44,212 nucleotides of DNA from Opitutia bacterium (GTDB lineage: Bacteria > Verrucomicrobiota > Verrucomicrobiia > Opitutales > Seribacteraceae): contig PBLJ01000046.1 in the NCBI GenBank assembly GCA_002721705.1, positions 1 through 44,212 of the forward strand, given 5' to 3'. The notes under the pieces were generated by a model. The model saw nothing but the letters and a program-made list of their open reading frames with translations. It ran no database searches and had not been told where the DNA came from. The position numbers and the translations under genes were made by a program. Of the stretch, positions 38,201-44,212 are shown piece after piece. Every line of letters starts with the position of its first letter. Position 1 is the stretch's first letter.

Positions 38201-38692
38201 CAAACCTCGGTCAGTTACTCCTTGCAGGTTGCCGTACTGGCGAAAGGCTCGTTGCAGGAAAGCGTCGAAGCTGACGAGGTCGGCATTGAGAGTGGTAGGA
38301 TGCTTGGGTTTTTGCCCTTCGATGACACGGCTGTGGTTAAAGCCTAACCCGAGTTCCCGCTTGAGATAGTTGATCGTCTCGTCGGGCTTCTCGTCGTAAT
38401 TCAGCAACGCCTGGCGGTTGAGCACCTCCTTGACTCGACCGGTGTGCCCGTAACGCTTGATCCACAAACCGATGATACGTCCCACCTCCTGGAAATCACC
38501 TTTGTTTTGGGCATGCAGAGCATGGTAATAATAATAATCCCGGGAGCCTGGCACCAACAATGCCAGGGCCTCCTCGCGATCTTCCGCCAAAGAGAATTTC
38601 TCGACGTAACCGATGTTCTTGGCAGCGAGACCGTTGACGAGAGCCAATCCTGTTAAAAACGTGAGCGCGAATGGAGACAATCTGTTTTTCAT
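32267..38692 (-). CDS. Giant alpha-2-macroglobulin-like (MG2) secreted protein
   Basis: A 2141-residue protein with signal peptide (MKNRLSPFALTFLTGLALVN) and no lipobox. Residues 30-420 are helical, 425-900 beta-sandwich-like with MG2-type blocks (FKANEAVKLKLSVKNVETLL, HLDRESLVKGQTAKAVIRPL, QVKHLDFAQTYNVNLKTDQN). Gly/Ser/Lys-rich linkers occur at about 1030-1062 and 1351-1375, and a conserved C-terminal beta domain (TYVKVYAKLNDGRTRFYKDG) ends it. No CGEQ-type thioester motif is present. Similar giants occur in planctomycetes and other PVC bacteria. By analogy it may trap or sense proteases, but this is inferred. The start at 38692 is chosen at the signal peptide. It heads the serpin-LRR cluster. 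Confidence 0.75.
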   Translation of the reverse strand: MKNRLSPFALTFLTGLALVNGLAAKNIGYVEKFSLAEDREEALALLVPGSRDYYYYHALHAQNKGDFQEVGRIIGLWIKRYGHTGRVKEVLNRQALLNYDEKPDETINYLKRELGLGFNHSRVIEGQKPKHPTTLNADLVSFDAFLQRAFRQYGNLQGVTDRGLLNLNGVQLNETRLRHFLSRLQRPDVPGLPALVVKDLKAKHSRGFGSHGIHRNMTKAQLDELLQLKPDLIDNANFINVYLLKLAPSDDVDVTFDLEEKKKHLNRLYVFVKGLAPAHNSLKANVIYRILAFQRSQGEWNRQLFLEYLSLPHRAQYVTRQRLESAVGRDHRIAVNPNADYRSYAKIERIGSDSELVRSFFLHYFAKDKDFDGFVKLVRDDYLKPLFAEAKLLAGVGDPEKWYSMLSSGAVEALKNRVDLDFPPYNKRFFKANEAVKLKLSVKNVETLLVKVFEINTFNFYSRNLQPVDTAINLDGLAATWERVLNYKDAPMKRTEREFAFPELNKRGVFVVEFIGNGKSSRALVHKGNLRFIEKLGPAGHEFKVLDGNNKIRPKATVWLDGTEYSPDKDGILTIPFSNRPGRRPIILRDQGFCSLGVLDHVGENYQIDAAIHLDRESLVKGQTAKAVIRPLLRLNGYPVSSSLLEDAKLVVRSVDHDGSPSMTEVELPALNEGEDFIHEFLVPEKLSQLLLSFSAKVQNISRATKDNLSSSRSFTVNQMDRSLKFESVHLGQSGAAYFLDALGRNGEAILDRALVLQVKHLDFAQTYNVNLKTDQNGRIMLGKLDRIDWIRAIHSDGSNYHWSIDRDRKGRNAQPSVIHASAGEVIEVALPGVRDDAAKPSVYSLLSKHGSFYDADHSAAGALRAGYLHIEGLAPGDYELFLKQTRQSISIRVTAGKRNSGFILSDNRVLEDNRLDPVQIRSVNVADGKATIRLGNVSKMTRLHVYATRFVPHWDGFAALDVGGVPSPYTMRLSKKRSLYVEEREIGEEYRYVLDRRYAAKYAGNMLARPGLILNPWSVRKTDTARQNAAQGGEYDRASDDMFDSKRAGKGRGSSGGAMVDYANLDFLGSNSLLWSNLKPDDKGVAVIDLKDLSSHQRLHVYALDPWNVAYRPVALPATKLERKELRMARTLDSKKPFSEQKLISTLAKGDEFKLADVTTSKVQLYDNLASVHGLLSTLTSNSNLAEFAFLLEWPGLKAEEKRAKYSKYACHELNFFIFKKDPDFFKKVIKPYLANKKDKTFMDHWLLGADLESYLEPYAFSKLNAVERILLARKGPAGAEAMARYVRELQEMIPPDPEEFNRLFDTAIVSAALDTDDQLGLREQQANQSRRDLLKMADTRNGGERASIGFLAGGGSGGRALRLNAPKKDASPQDGRIELEANAELSLTIPEPAADFALASTEKSLRKAKEEKKKSQAWFKSDKELSGYLLVRERKRVETRQFYRKLPPTEEWAENNYYKLPIERQNADLVLINAFWNDYAAHLEGKPFVSGNFIYATRNFTEMMLALAVLDLPFEAAEHEVDNEERSFSLKSDKPLVVFHEEIRETEDDKKARDILLSQNFFRADSRFRHEGSERFDNFVKDEFLKQIAYGCQIVITNPTSSVRKLRYLAQIPVGAMPLNNGFYSDGRPFRLEPYSTKTVDFYFYFPATGEYPVYPIQVANDKGRVAGAGAFSFKVVDKLSKRDVTSWAWISQNGTEKEVLQYLANHNMNRIDLDQIAYRMRNKGEGGGGKAFFDKALKLLSDRFAFHPTLWSYALYHKDEVRMKEFLSRSSMANRCGLYLRSPLLAVDPVERGFHQHLEYKPLVNARAHQLGKDRQILNNRLYGQYHQLMHVLKYVPSLSDEDLLAATYYLFLQDRVGEGLLAFSRIRPQQVVEKMQLDYLSTYVDFYKGEVASARQRATKYKDYPVDRWKNLFREAIAQLDEAAGKLVDPVDEEDRGQAQNALASTEPSLELEVEKGEVSLHVANLETCTVNYYPMDVELLFSRKPFVKDDTDHFTSIVPNLSREVKLPKNKDKHSFALPDEFQDRNVMVEVLGAGLRVAKAYYANDLRVQLIENYGQVRVAHSETGKPLPKTYVKVYAKLNDGRTRFYKDGYTDLRGRFDYASLNTGDLDEANKFSILVLHDRHGALIRESKPPKQ

Positions 38693-38822
38693 GATGAGCA
38701 CCAATGAAGATTTGGGAGATGAAAATGAGTCAAGGGGTGTTTTCTTCAATAAAGTCACCCCAAGCCAAGTCAAAGCTTATTCAGTTAGAGGACACGCCTG
38801 GAGCGAGGTCCTTAGAATTTCT

Positions 38823-39629
38823 TCAGGAACGAGGCGCGCGTTGGATGGATGGACACCAACAAGTGGTGCGTCCGGCAATCTCCGCGCGCTTCAAGGAGTG
38901 GCCCGTGGAAGGACATTTCCCACCATCTTTCCAACGAGCGTGAAAGAGCCAACCCTCGGGAGGATCGCCTCCACGTCTTCCAACCGTTGCCAAGGCGCCT
39001 TCGGCTACGAAACGAGTTTCTCGCCAAAGCGCCTTCTGTTTGACCGGCGATAGCTTGCCCGCCAAATGAGCGGGATGAATGCGAGCCCGCCACAAGATCT
39101 CGTCCACCATCCAGTTACCGATACCGGGAAAAAAGTCCTGCATCAACAAGACCGCCTTGACCGGAGCTCGCCCTCGACGCTTGAGGATGGCTTTGACCAG
39201 TTCGAAAGTAAAAGCGTCGGAAGTCACTTCAGGGGGCAAGTCGCTCCACCAATCAGGGTTTTCCTTGCCGCGATGAAAGAGAACGCGTCCGAACTGTCTA
39301 GGGTCGCGAAAGACGAGGCTTCGCCCTACCTGTCTGAGCACGAGGGCATCGTGCTTGGCCTTGGGGCAATCTTCCGCCTCGACGCGTAAACTTCCCGTCA
39401 TTCCCAAGTGAATACCCAACCAGCGATCACCCGAAAATCGGAACAAAGTCTTTTTGCCGTGCGTCGCTGAGCTATCCAAGGTCGCTCCCTTCAATCCACG
39501 AACGACGGAAGCAGGATCAAGGTCGCGGTAGACTCTCGACGCAGCTTTCGACTCCACTCGCTCAACAACCGACCCCAAGCCGGGATTCCATGATTTACGA
39601 GCGAATTCAACTTCGGCCAATTCGGGCAT
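38823..39629 (-). CDS. mutM: Fpg/MutM-type DNA glycosylase with incomplete zinc finger
   Basis: A 268-residue Fpg/Nei-family enzyme that excises oxidised bases such as 8-oxoguanine. The catalytic N-terminus is MPELAEVEF (Pro2 nucleophile, Glu3), with Lys in HGKKTLF, LGMTGSL, the H2TH region (QDFFPGIGNWMVDEILWRAR) and the finger Arg in AGRTT. The C-terminal finger normally has four Cys; here it reads KCPSTGH and TCWCPSIQ, so two canonical ligands are Thr and Ile. His or extra Cys might substitute, or the finger may be zinc-free. The start at 39629 gives the mature Pro2; the frame is open upstream to 39710. It diverges from a NUDIX gene. Confidence 0.88.
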   Translation of the reverse strand: MPELAEVEFARKSWNPGLGSVVERVESKAASRVYRDLDPASVVRGLKGATLDSSATHGKKTLFRFSGDRWLGIHLGMTGSLRVEAEDCPKAKHDALVLRQVGRSLVFRDPRQFGRVLFHRGKENPDWWSDLPPEVTSDAFTFELVKAILKRRGRAPVKAVLLMQDFFPGIGNWMVDEILWRARIHPAHLAGKLSPVKQKALWRETRFVAEGALATVGRRGGDPPEGWLFHARWKDGGKCPSTGHSLKRAEIAGRTTCWCPSIQRAPRS

Positions 39630-39694
39630 TCTTTCTGTGAAATCGAAAACTACTCCCTTGCCAAGCCCTTCTTCCAACAATAGCGCGGTACGAC

Positions 39695-40177
39695 ATGGCG
39701 AAGAAAACAAGTGGCGGCTTACTTTTATACGACCGTAAAGGCGATACCCCTCGCCTTCTCGTCGCGCATCCGGGGGGACCTTTCTTCAGCAAAAGGGACG
39801 AAGGTTGGTGGAGCATACCAAAGGGTGAACCGGAAGAAGGAGAAGAAATCTTCGATGCCGCCATCCGCGAATTCGAGGAAGAAACCGGACTTCGCCCCAA
39901 AGGGCCTTACGTCGAATTGGGCGACGTCGTGCAAAGAAACGGCAAGCGCGTATTTGCGTGGGGTTTCGAGGGAGAATGGGAGGACGGACGCATTCCTGAA
40001 TGCAATGAAATCACCTTGGAGTTTCCCAAGGGGTCCGGAAAACTTTGGACTTTCCCGGAGATCGACCAAGCCAAGCTGTTGTCGCCGGAGAACGCCAAGA
40101 GAAAACTTCGCGAGGAGCAGCGCCCCTTCATCGATCGCTTGTTGGCGATCCTGCAAGAGGAGGGCGGTCTTAGGTAG
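39695..40177 (+). CDS. NUDIX hydrolase
   Basis: A 160-residue single-domain NUDIX protein with the full box GEPEEGEEIFDAAIREFEEETGL (G-x5-E-x7-REFEEETGL) and the preceding WWSIPKG typical of the Ap4A-hydrolase-like branch. It hydrolyses a nucleoside diphosphate linked to another group; the substrate is unknown. It is divergent from mutM with 65 bases between, so a link to oxidised-nucleotide cleanup is possible but unproven. It ends eight bases inside the convergent rlmB-like gene. Confidence 0.92.
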   Translation: MAKKTSGGLLLYDRKGDTPRLLVAHPGGPFFSKRDEGWWSIPKGEPEEGEEIFDAAIREFEEETGLRPKGPYVELGDVVQRNGKRVFAWGFEGEWEDGRIPECNEITLEFPKGSGKLWTFPEIDQAKLLSPENAKRKLREEQRPFIDRLLAILQEEGGLR

Positions 40178-40739
40178 ACCTCTGGCGAACCGCCTCGAAA
40201 AGACAGACCCCGGCAGCCACGGAAACATTGAGGCAATCCACCGCGCCCTTCATGGGAATGCTCACCAATTCGTCGCAACGATCGGCGGTCAAACGACGCA
40301 ACCCACTCCCCTCCGCGCCCACGACCAGTCCACAGGACCCCGTGAAATCGACCTCGTAAAGTGATTTTTTCGCCCGATCGGAAGTACCCACCAAGCGAAC
40401 CAGGCCTTCTTCCTTTAATCGCAGCAAACAGTTCGATAAATTGCCCACTCGAGCAATCCGGAGAGATTCCGCCGCGCCAGAGGCCACTTTTCGCACCACG
40501 TCCGTAACACTCGCCGCGCGGTCCCCGGGAACGACCACGAAATCGACACCTGCCGCATCCGCCGATCGCAAACAAGCCCCATAGTTGCGTGGATCCTGTA
40601 CTTGATCCAAAATCAATAGAAAGGGGTTATCCTCGTTTGCCAATTGCTCGAACAATTCGTCTTCACCAAACAAAGTGACCGAGGCATGAAGATTGGCGTG
40701 CGTGGAACGCTGTCGTTTTCCTCGTCTCCCCTTGCTCAC
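40170..40739 (-). CDS. Short RlmB-like SpoU/TrmH rRNA 2'-O-methyltransferase
   Basis: A 189-residue SPOUT methyltransferase. It carries all three knot motifs: DQVQDPRNYGACLRSADAAG, VVGAEGSGLRRLTADRCDEL and LNVSVAAGVCLFEAVRQRS, very close to E. coli RlmB (23S Gm2251). The N-terminal L30e-like RNA-binding domain of about 100 residues is missing; a basic 17-residue start precedes the catalytic domain. GTG at 40739 is the start, and only 27 bases separate it from cysI, so the domain is not encoded nearby. The target could be 23S rRNA or a tRNA. Confidence 0.88.
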   Translation of the reverse strand: MSKGRRGKRQRSTHANLHASVTLFGEDELFEQLANEDNPFLLILDQVQDPRNYGACLRSADAAGVDFVVVPGDRAASVTDVVRKVASGAAESLRIARVGNLSNCLLRLKEEGLVRLVGTSDRAKKSLYEVDFTGSCGLVVGAEGSGLRRLTADRCDELVSIPMKGAVDCLNVSVAAGVCLFEAVRQRST

Positions 40740-40766
40740 CTGTTCGTCGCTTTCCGGAAATCGTAA

Positions 40767-42470
40767 CTAATCGTGGAAATCCATTCCTTGAAGGGTCGCC
40801 TTGACGTAACCCGCCCGGATGCAGAAATCACCGAATGCCTCTCCACTTTCACGCTCCTTGGCATATCGTTGCAAAACGGGTTTTAGTTCAACGAGAAGCT
40901 CATCGTGGGTGAGCGCTTCCTTGTAGAGTTTATTGAGACGGGTTCCATCGAAACCAGCTCCTAGGTAAAGGTTGTATTTGCCGGGCGCCTTGCCCACTAG
41001 TCCGATTTCCCCGAGATAAGGTCTTCCACAGCCATTGGGACAACCCGTCATGCGGATAACGATTTCGTCGCTCCACACCCCACATTTTTCAGTCAAGGCC
41101 TCCAAGTCGGTCACAAGCTCGGGCAAGTAGCGTTCAGCTTCCGCCAAGGCCAAACCGCAAGTAGGCATGGCCGTGCAGGCAATCGAGTTGAGCCGCAAAC
41201 CCGAGCCAAGGTGAGAATCTTCCACGCCGTGCTGCGACAAAATCTCCGAAACCTTGTCCTTCGCGTCCTCGGGAACTCGACCGATGACAAGGTTCTGGTT
41301 GGAAGTGAGCCGAAAGTCTCCTGTATGGCTGGCCGCGATTTCCCTGAGGGCGGACTTCAAGTTTTTGCCCGCGTGATCGCGCACCCGGCCTCCTTCCACG
41401 AAGAGCGTGTAATACCAACTCCCGTCGAGGCCTTCCACCCAACCGAAAGGATCGGACATGGATTCGAAAGAGGCGCCTCTCGAGGCATCGAGAGTCCAGC
41501 CGAGTCGTTTGTGTAACTCATCCTTGAACCAATCGATGCCGTGGTCGTCGATGGTGTACTTCAAGCGGGCATGACGGCGGTCCGAACGATCCCCATGGTC
41601 ACGCTGCACGAGCACCACCTTCTCCGCCACCTCGACCACTTGATCGGGACGACAGAAACCGATTACTTCAGCCAACCTGGGATAAGTGGCAGTCTTGCCA
41701 TGAGTCATGCCCAAACCACCGCCCACCGCGACGTCGAAGCCCGCTAGTTCCCCGTCTTTCTCAATAGCGATGAAACCGAGGTCGTTGGAGAAGACGTCAA
41801 CGTCGTTGCGAGGGGGTACGGCAACTGCGATCTTGAATTTTCTGGGCAAGTAAGTCTCGCCGTATATAGGTTCCTCGTCCTGACGCCCTGCCACTTTTTC
41901 ACCATCCAGCCAAATTTCATGGTAAGCCTGGGTACGCGGCTTGAGATGTGAGGATATCGATTTCGCCACTTCCCAGGACTGCTCATGCAAGGAAGACTCA
42001 TGAGGATTGGCAGCAGCCATGACGTTGCGGTTCACGTCCCCGCACGCGGACAAAGTGGTCAGCAGGGATTCGTTGATTTCACGAATCGTTTGCTTGAGGT
42101 TCCCTTTGATCACCCCATGCAATTGAAAAGCCTGACGAGTGGTGATCTTGAGGGTTGAATCGGCGGTGTCGTCGGCAATCCGATCCATAGCTAGCCATTG
42201 CTCCGGGGTGACTACCCCGCCCGGGGCAGCCACTCGGCACATGAAAATAAACGCCTTCCCCAGCTTCTCGCGCATGCGCTCCTTACGAAGGTCGCGGTCA
42301 TCTTGTTGATAAATGCCATGAAACTTCGACAACTGCGTGTCATCCGCCGCAATGGCTCCAGTGGAGGTATCGGCCAAACCCTCCAGAATCGTGCCACGCA
42401 GGAAATCGCTGGACGCTTTAATACCCTCTACCTTGGAGGGTTTGGGTGCACTGTCATCTACTGAGCCCAT
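40767..42470 (-). CDS. cysI: Sulfite reductase hemoprotein subunit
   Basis: A 567-residue siroheme/[4Fe-4S] sulfite reductase, equal in length to E. coli CysI (570). The cluster ligands are visible as CTAMPTC and CPNGC (in [20 protein letters not shown]). The N-terminal half contains [10 protein letters not shown] and the duplicated nitrite/sulfite ferredoxin-like domains. It reduces sulfite to sulfide in assimilation. No flavoprotein partner CysJ is in the window, so it may use another reductase or ferredoxin. Confidence 0.94.
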   Translation of the reverse strand: MGSVDDSAPKPSKVEGIKASSDFLRGTILEGLADTSTGAIAADDTQLSKFHGIYQQDDRDLRKERMREKLGKAFIFMCRVAAPGGVVTPEQWLAMDRIADDTADSTLKITTRQAFQLHGVIKGNLKQTIREINESLLTTLSACGDVNRNVMAAANPHESSLHEQSWEVAKSISSHLKPRTQAYHEIWLDGEKVAGRQDEEPIYGETYLPRKFKIAVAVPPRNDVDVFSNDLGFIAIEKDGELAGFDVAVGGGLGMTHGKTATYPRLAEVIGFCRPDQVVEVAEKVVLVQRDHGDRSDRRHARLKYTIDDHGIDWFKDELHKRLGWTLDASRGASFESMSDPFGWVEGLDGSWYYTLFVEGGRVRDHAGKNLKSALREIAASHTGDFRLTSNQNLVIGRVPEDAKDKVSEILSQHGVEDSHLGSGLRLNSIACTAMPTCGLALAEAERYLPELVTDLEALTEKCGVWSDEIVIRMTGCPNGCGRPYLGEIGLVGKAPGKYNLYLGAGFDGTRLNKLYKEALTHDELLVELKPVLQRYAKERESGEAFGDFCIRAGYVKATLQGMDFHD

Positions 42471-42541
42471 AAATCAAAAGTAAAAAAGGACAGGGTAAAC
42501 AAGGGCGGGCTCATGGCAAGAACGAGCGGTAGGAAATCTTC

Positions 42542-43573
42542 TCAGGCGACGTCGACCAGCTTCAAGGAGGGCGAAAACTCCAGGTCGTCCGCGCAATCGG
42601 ATAATCCAGTTGGGTCGACCTGAGCCAAAAAGGCAATCATAGCCGCGTTATCACCGGTATGACGGGGTTCCGCAACTAAGCATGGCAGACCGTGAAGTTC
42701 CCCCAATTCATCAAATCGAGAACGCAGAACAAGGTTGTTCGAAACTCCTCCGGAAAGCCCCAAGCTACGGTATTCATCCGCGTCCAGGGCATGGGCTGTC
42801 TTCGTGCAAAGTTGATCGAAGGCAGCTTGCTGATAACTTGCGCACACATCATTTCGGTGCTTCAAAACCTCGGTCTCGGACATTTTGTCCAGGCGGTATC
42901 GCAAACTGGTCTTAAGCCCGGAAAAACTGAAGCTCATCTTGCTGCGTTCGGGAAACGCCCGGGGGAATTCATGACTCGAGGGATTGCCTTCCTTGGCCAG
43001 TTTTTCCAGTTCGGCTCCTCCGGGATAAGAAATACCGAAAAGCTTTGCCCCTTTGTCCAAGGCTTCGCCGACCGCATCATCGAGGGTTTCGGCGACAATG
43101 GATATTCGCCCATCCTCTCCAAGACGGAAAAGCAAGGTGTTCCCCCCTGAGACAATCAGCCCGAGATGAGGCAATAATTCGGACATCCGATCCTTGAACA
43201 CTCCGGGATTTGCACTATGCAAACCGATGAAGGGAGAAAACGCATGACCTCGCAAGTGATTGGCTCCAAGGACTGGAACGTCCCAAAGCAAACCGAGGCT
43301 TTTGGCCAAACCGATCCCAACCGCTAGGCAACCCGCCAAACCCGGGCCGGCGGTCACGGCGATTCGCTCAATAGCGGGATTGCCGTGAAGGGCTTGCTCG
43401 AGCAAAGGGAAAAAATTCTCCACGTGCTCGCGAACCGCTATCTCGGGCACCACTCCGCCATACTCAAGGTGAGCGGGAATTTGACTGGCCACCCATTCTC
43501 CTCGAATACCAACTTTAGGATCGAAAAGGGCGAGTGCCGATTCGTCGCAGGAACTTTCAACGCCGAGAATCAT
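42542..43573 (-). CDS. tsaD: tRNA t6A threonylcarbamoyltransferase TsaD
   Basis: A 343-residue TsaD/Gcp ASKHA-fold protein that transfers threonylcarbamoyl to A37 of ANN-reading tRNAs. Motifs are MILGVESSCDESALALFD, the metal-binding NHLRGHAF, VSGGNTLLF, LSGGVSNNLVLR and GDNAAMIAF. The start overlaps the stop of the upstream S41 peptidase by four bases (ATGA), so the two are translationally coupled. Length is normal. The partners TsaB, TsaC and TsaE are not in the window. Confidence 0.96.
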   Translation of the reverse strand: MILGVESSCDESALALFDPKVGIRGEWVASQIPAHLEYGGVVPEIAVREHVENFFPLLEQALHGNPAIERIAVTAGPGLAGCLAVGIGLAKSLGLLWDVPVLGANHLRGHAFSPFIGLHSANPGVFKDRMSELLPHLGLIVSGGNTLLFRLGEDGRISIVAETLDDAVGEALDKGAKLFGISYPGGAELEKLAKEGNPSSHEFPRAFPERSKMSFSFSGLKTSLRYRLDKMSETEVLKHRNDVCASYQQAAFDQLCTKTAHALDADEYRSLGLSGGVSNNLVLRSRFDELGELHGLPCLVAEPRHTGDNAAMIAFLAQVDPTGLSDCADDLEFSPSLKLVDVA

Positions 43574-44212
43574 GGCTCGGCGGATTCGACCTTCTGCTTT
43601 TCCACCTCCTCGATCGGCTCGCCTCGCACCACGCGCAGCGCTGCCTGCAGTTGAGGATCCTTCACACGAGCAAACCCGAAACGTTTCTCGAACGCCTCAT
43701 CGGACAGGTCGAGGGACTGCCCTCTTTGAAAAGCCAAGTTATCTCGGGTTTCCTTGTCGCAGGAAACCTCGAAATCGGGGACAAGGCCATCCTCGCCGAT
43801 AGGTTCTCGACCCGGCAGAAAATAACGAGCAATGGTCAATTTCATACCGGTATCATCCTTGAAATCGAAAACGCTTTGCACCGTGGTTTTGCCAAAGGAT
43901 GATTCTCCAATCAATTTCGCTTTGCCCGTAACCTGCAAGGCGCCAGCAACGATTTCCGAGGAGGAGGCGCTGTATTCATTGATCAACACCACTACGGGAC
44001 ATGACACTTTGGTTTTGCCTGCGGAATAATGGACCTGCTCGCCTTCTCGCCCTTTGACGTAGACCAAAGGTGCATCCTTCTCGAAAAAGTGGCTCAATAC
44101 GTCTATTGCAGCGGGAAGCAAACCTCCCAGGTTGTCTCGTAAATCAAGGACCAAAAAACTCATTTTGCCTCGTGTAAGCAATTTAAGGGCGGTGGCAAAC
44201 TCTTCGCCGGTA
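43570..44212 (-). CDS. S41 C-terminal processing peptidase, 5' part cut by window edge
   Basis: The last 214 residues of a tail-specific protease (CtpA/Prc type). The frame is open to the right edge (TGEEFATALKLLTRGKMSFL). Visible are LVLDLRDNLGGLLPAAIDVL, the catalytic Ser region INEYSASSSEIVAGAL and the catalytic Lys in SFGKTTVQ. The PDZ domain and signal region lie outside. It cleaves C-terminal tails of periplasmic proteins. It overlaps tsaD by four bases. Confidence 0.92.
   Translation of the reverse strand, partial: TGEEFATALKLLTRGKMSFLVLDLRDNLGGLLPAAIDVLSHFFEKDAPLVYVKGREGEQVHYSAGKTKVSCPVVVLINEYSASSSEIVAGALQVTGKAKLIGESSFGKTTVQSVFDFKDDTGMKLTIARYFLPGREPIGEDGLVPDFEVSCDKETRDNLAFQRGQSLDLSDEAFEKRFGFARVKDPQLQAALRVVRGEPIEEVEKQKVESAEP

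Noticed and set aside
36854..38347. Long plus-strand frames (221 and 187 residues) inside the A2M-like gene
   Set aside because: They are antisense to a continuous 2141-codon frame with family motifs and have no start signals or known domains.
32267..38692. Thioester-type alpha-2-macroglobulin
   Set aside because: No CGEQ-like motif was found in the whole frame.
1..44212. Mobile elements, CRISPR arrays or a defence island
   Set aside because: No transposase, integrase, regularly spaced repeats, or known defence genes were seen; gene content is mostly housekeeping.

Overview
This 44.2 kb window looks like chromosomal core DNA of a Verrucomicrobiota-type bacterium (PVC group). The assignment is an inference from gene content: a MoxR/Bat-type operon, a CHASE2 sensor, a giant alpha-2-macroglobulin-like protein next to a serpin, secreted LRR and SUMF1-like proteins, and a fused KorA. 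Many genes lack a clear Shine-Dalgarno sequence and several use GTG or TTG starts. I saw no insertion sequence, integrase, phage gene or CRISPR array.

Left part (1-11740): a truncated CHASE2-domain membrane sensor (minus strand) diverges from a tight plus-strand operon: MoxR ATPase, DUF58 protein, single-TM protein, BatA-like VWA protein, a BatB-BatC fusion carrying two SdrD_B-like calcium-binding domains, BatD, BatE and an M32 carboxypeptidase. From the DUF58 gene on, each stop codon overlaps the next start by 4 bases, so the peptidase appears translationally coupled to the Bat envelope complex.

Middle (11742-26530): dnaX on the minus strand is preceded by a small SRP (4.5S) RNA gene with a recognisable promoter. 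aroC and a gene with a degenerate P-loop follow on the plus strand, then tRNA-Leu(CAG) and a Sel1/MORN protein. The minus-strand operon korA-korB-CDGSH gives a 2-oxoacid:ferredoxin oxidoreductase plus a small Fe-S protein. Next come a putative 2OG-Fe(II) oxygenase, two related acidic lipoproteins, a DUF985 cupin and tRNA-Pro(UGG). A protein joining a DUF4177-like domain to a FliG C-terminal-like domain lies before metH, whose promoter region contains a 26-bp palindrome.

Right part (26555-44212): a SUMF1-like secreted protein, a threonyl-tRNA synthetase lacking the TGS domain, and YidD. A minus-strand cluster then encodes an alpha-2-macroglobulin-like giant, a serpin with a predicted Arg-Ser scissile bond, and a secreted LRR protein. 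This is followed by an Fpg/MutM glycosylase with an incomplete zinc finger, a divergent NUDIX hydrolase, a short RlmB-like methyltransferase, CysI sulfite reductase, TsaD and the 3' end of an S41 C-terminal processing peptidase.

The most unusual points are the DUF4177-FliG_C protein, the A2M-like/serpin/LRR protease-inhibitor cluster, the Bat fusion with an internal lipobox-like junction, the insertion inside the BatA VWA domain, and the loss of zinc ligands in both DnaX and Fpg. All functional statements rest on motif recognition by eye. No database search or structure prediction was run.
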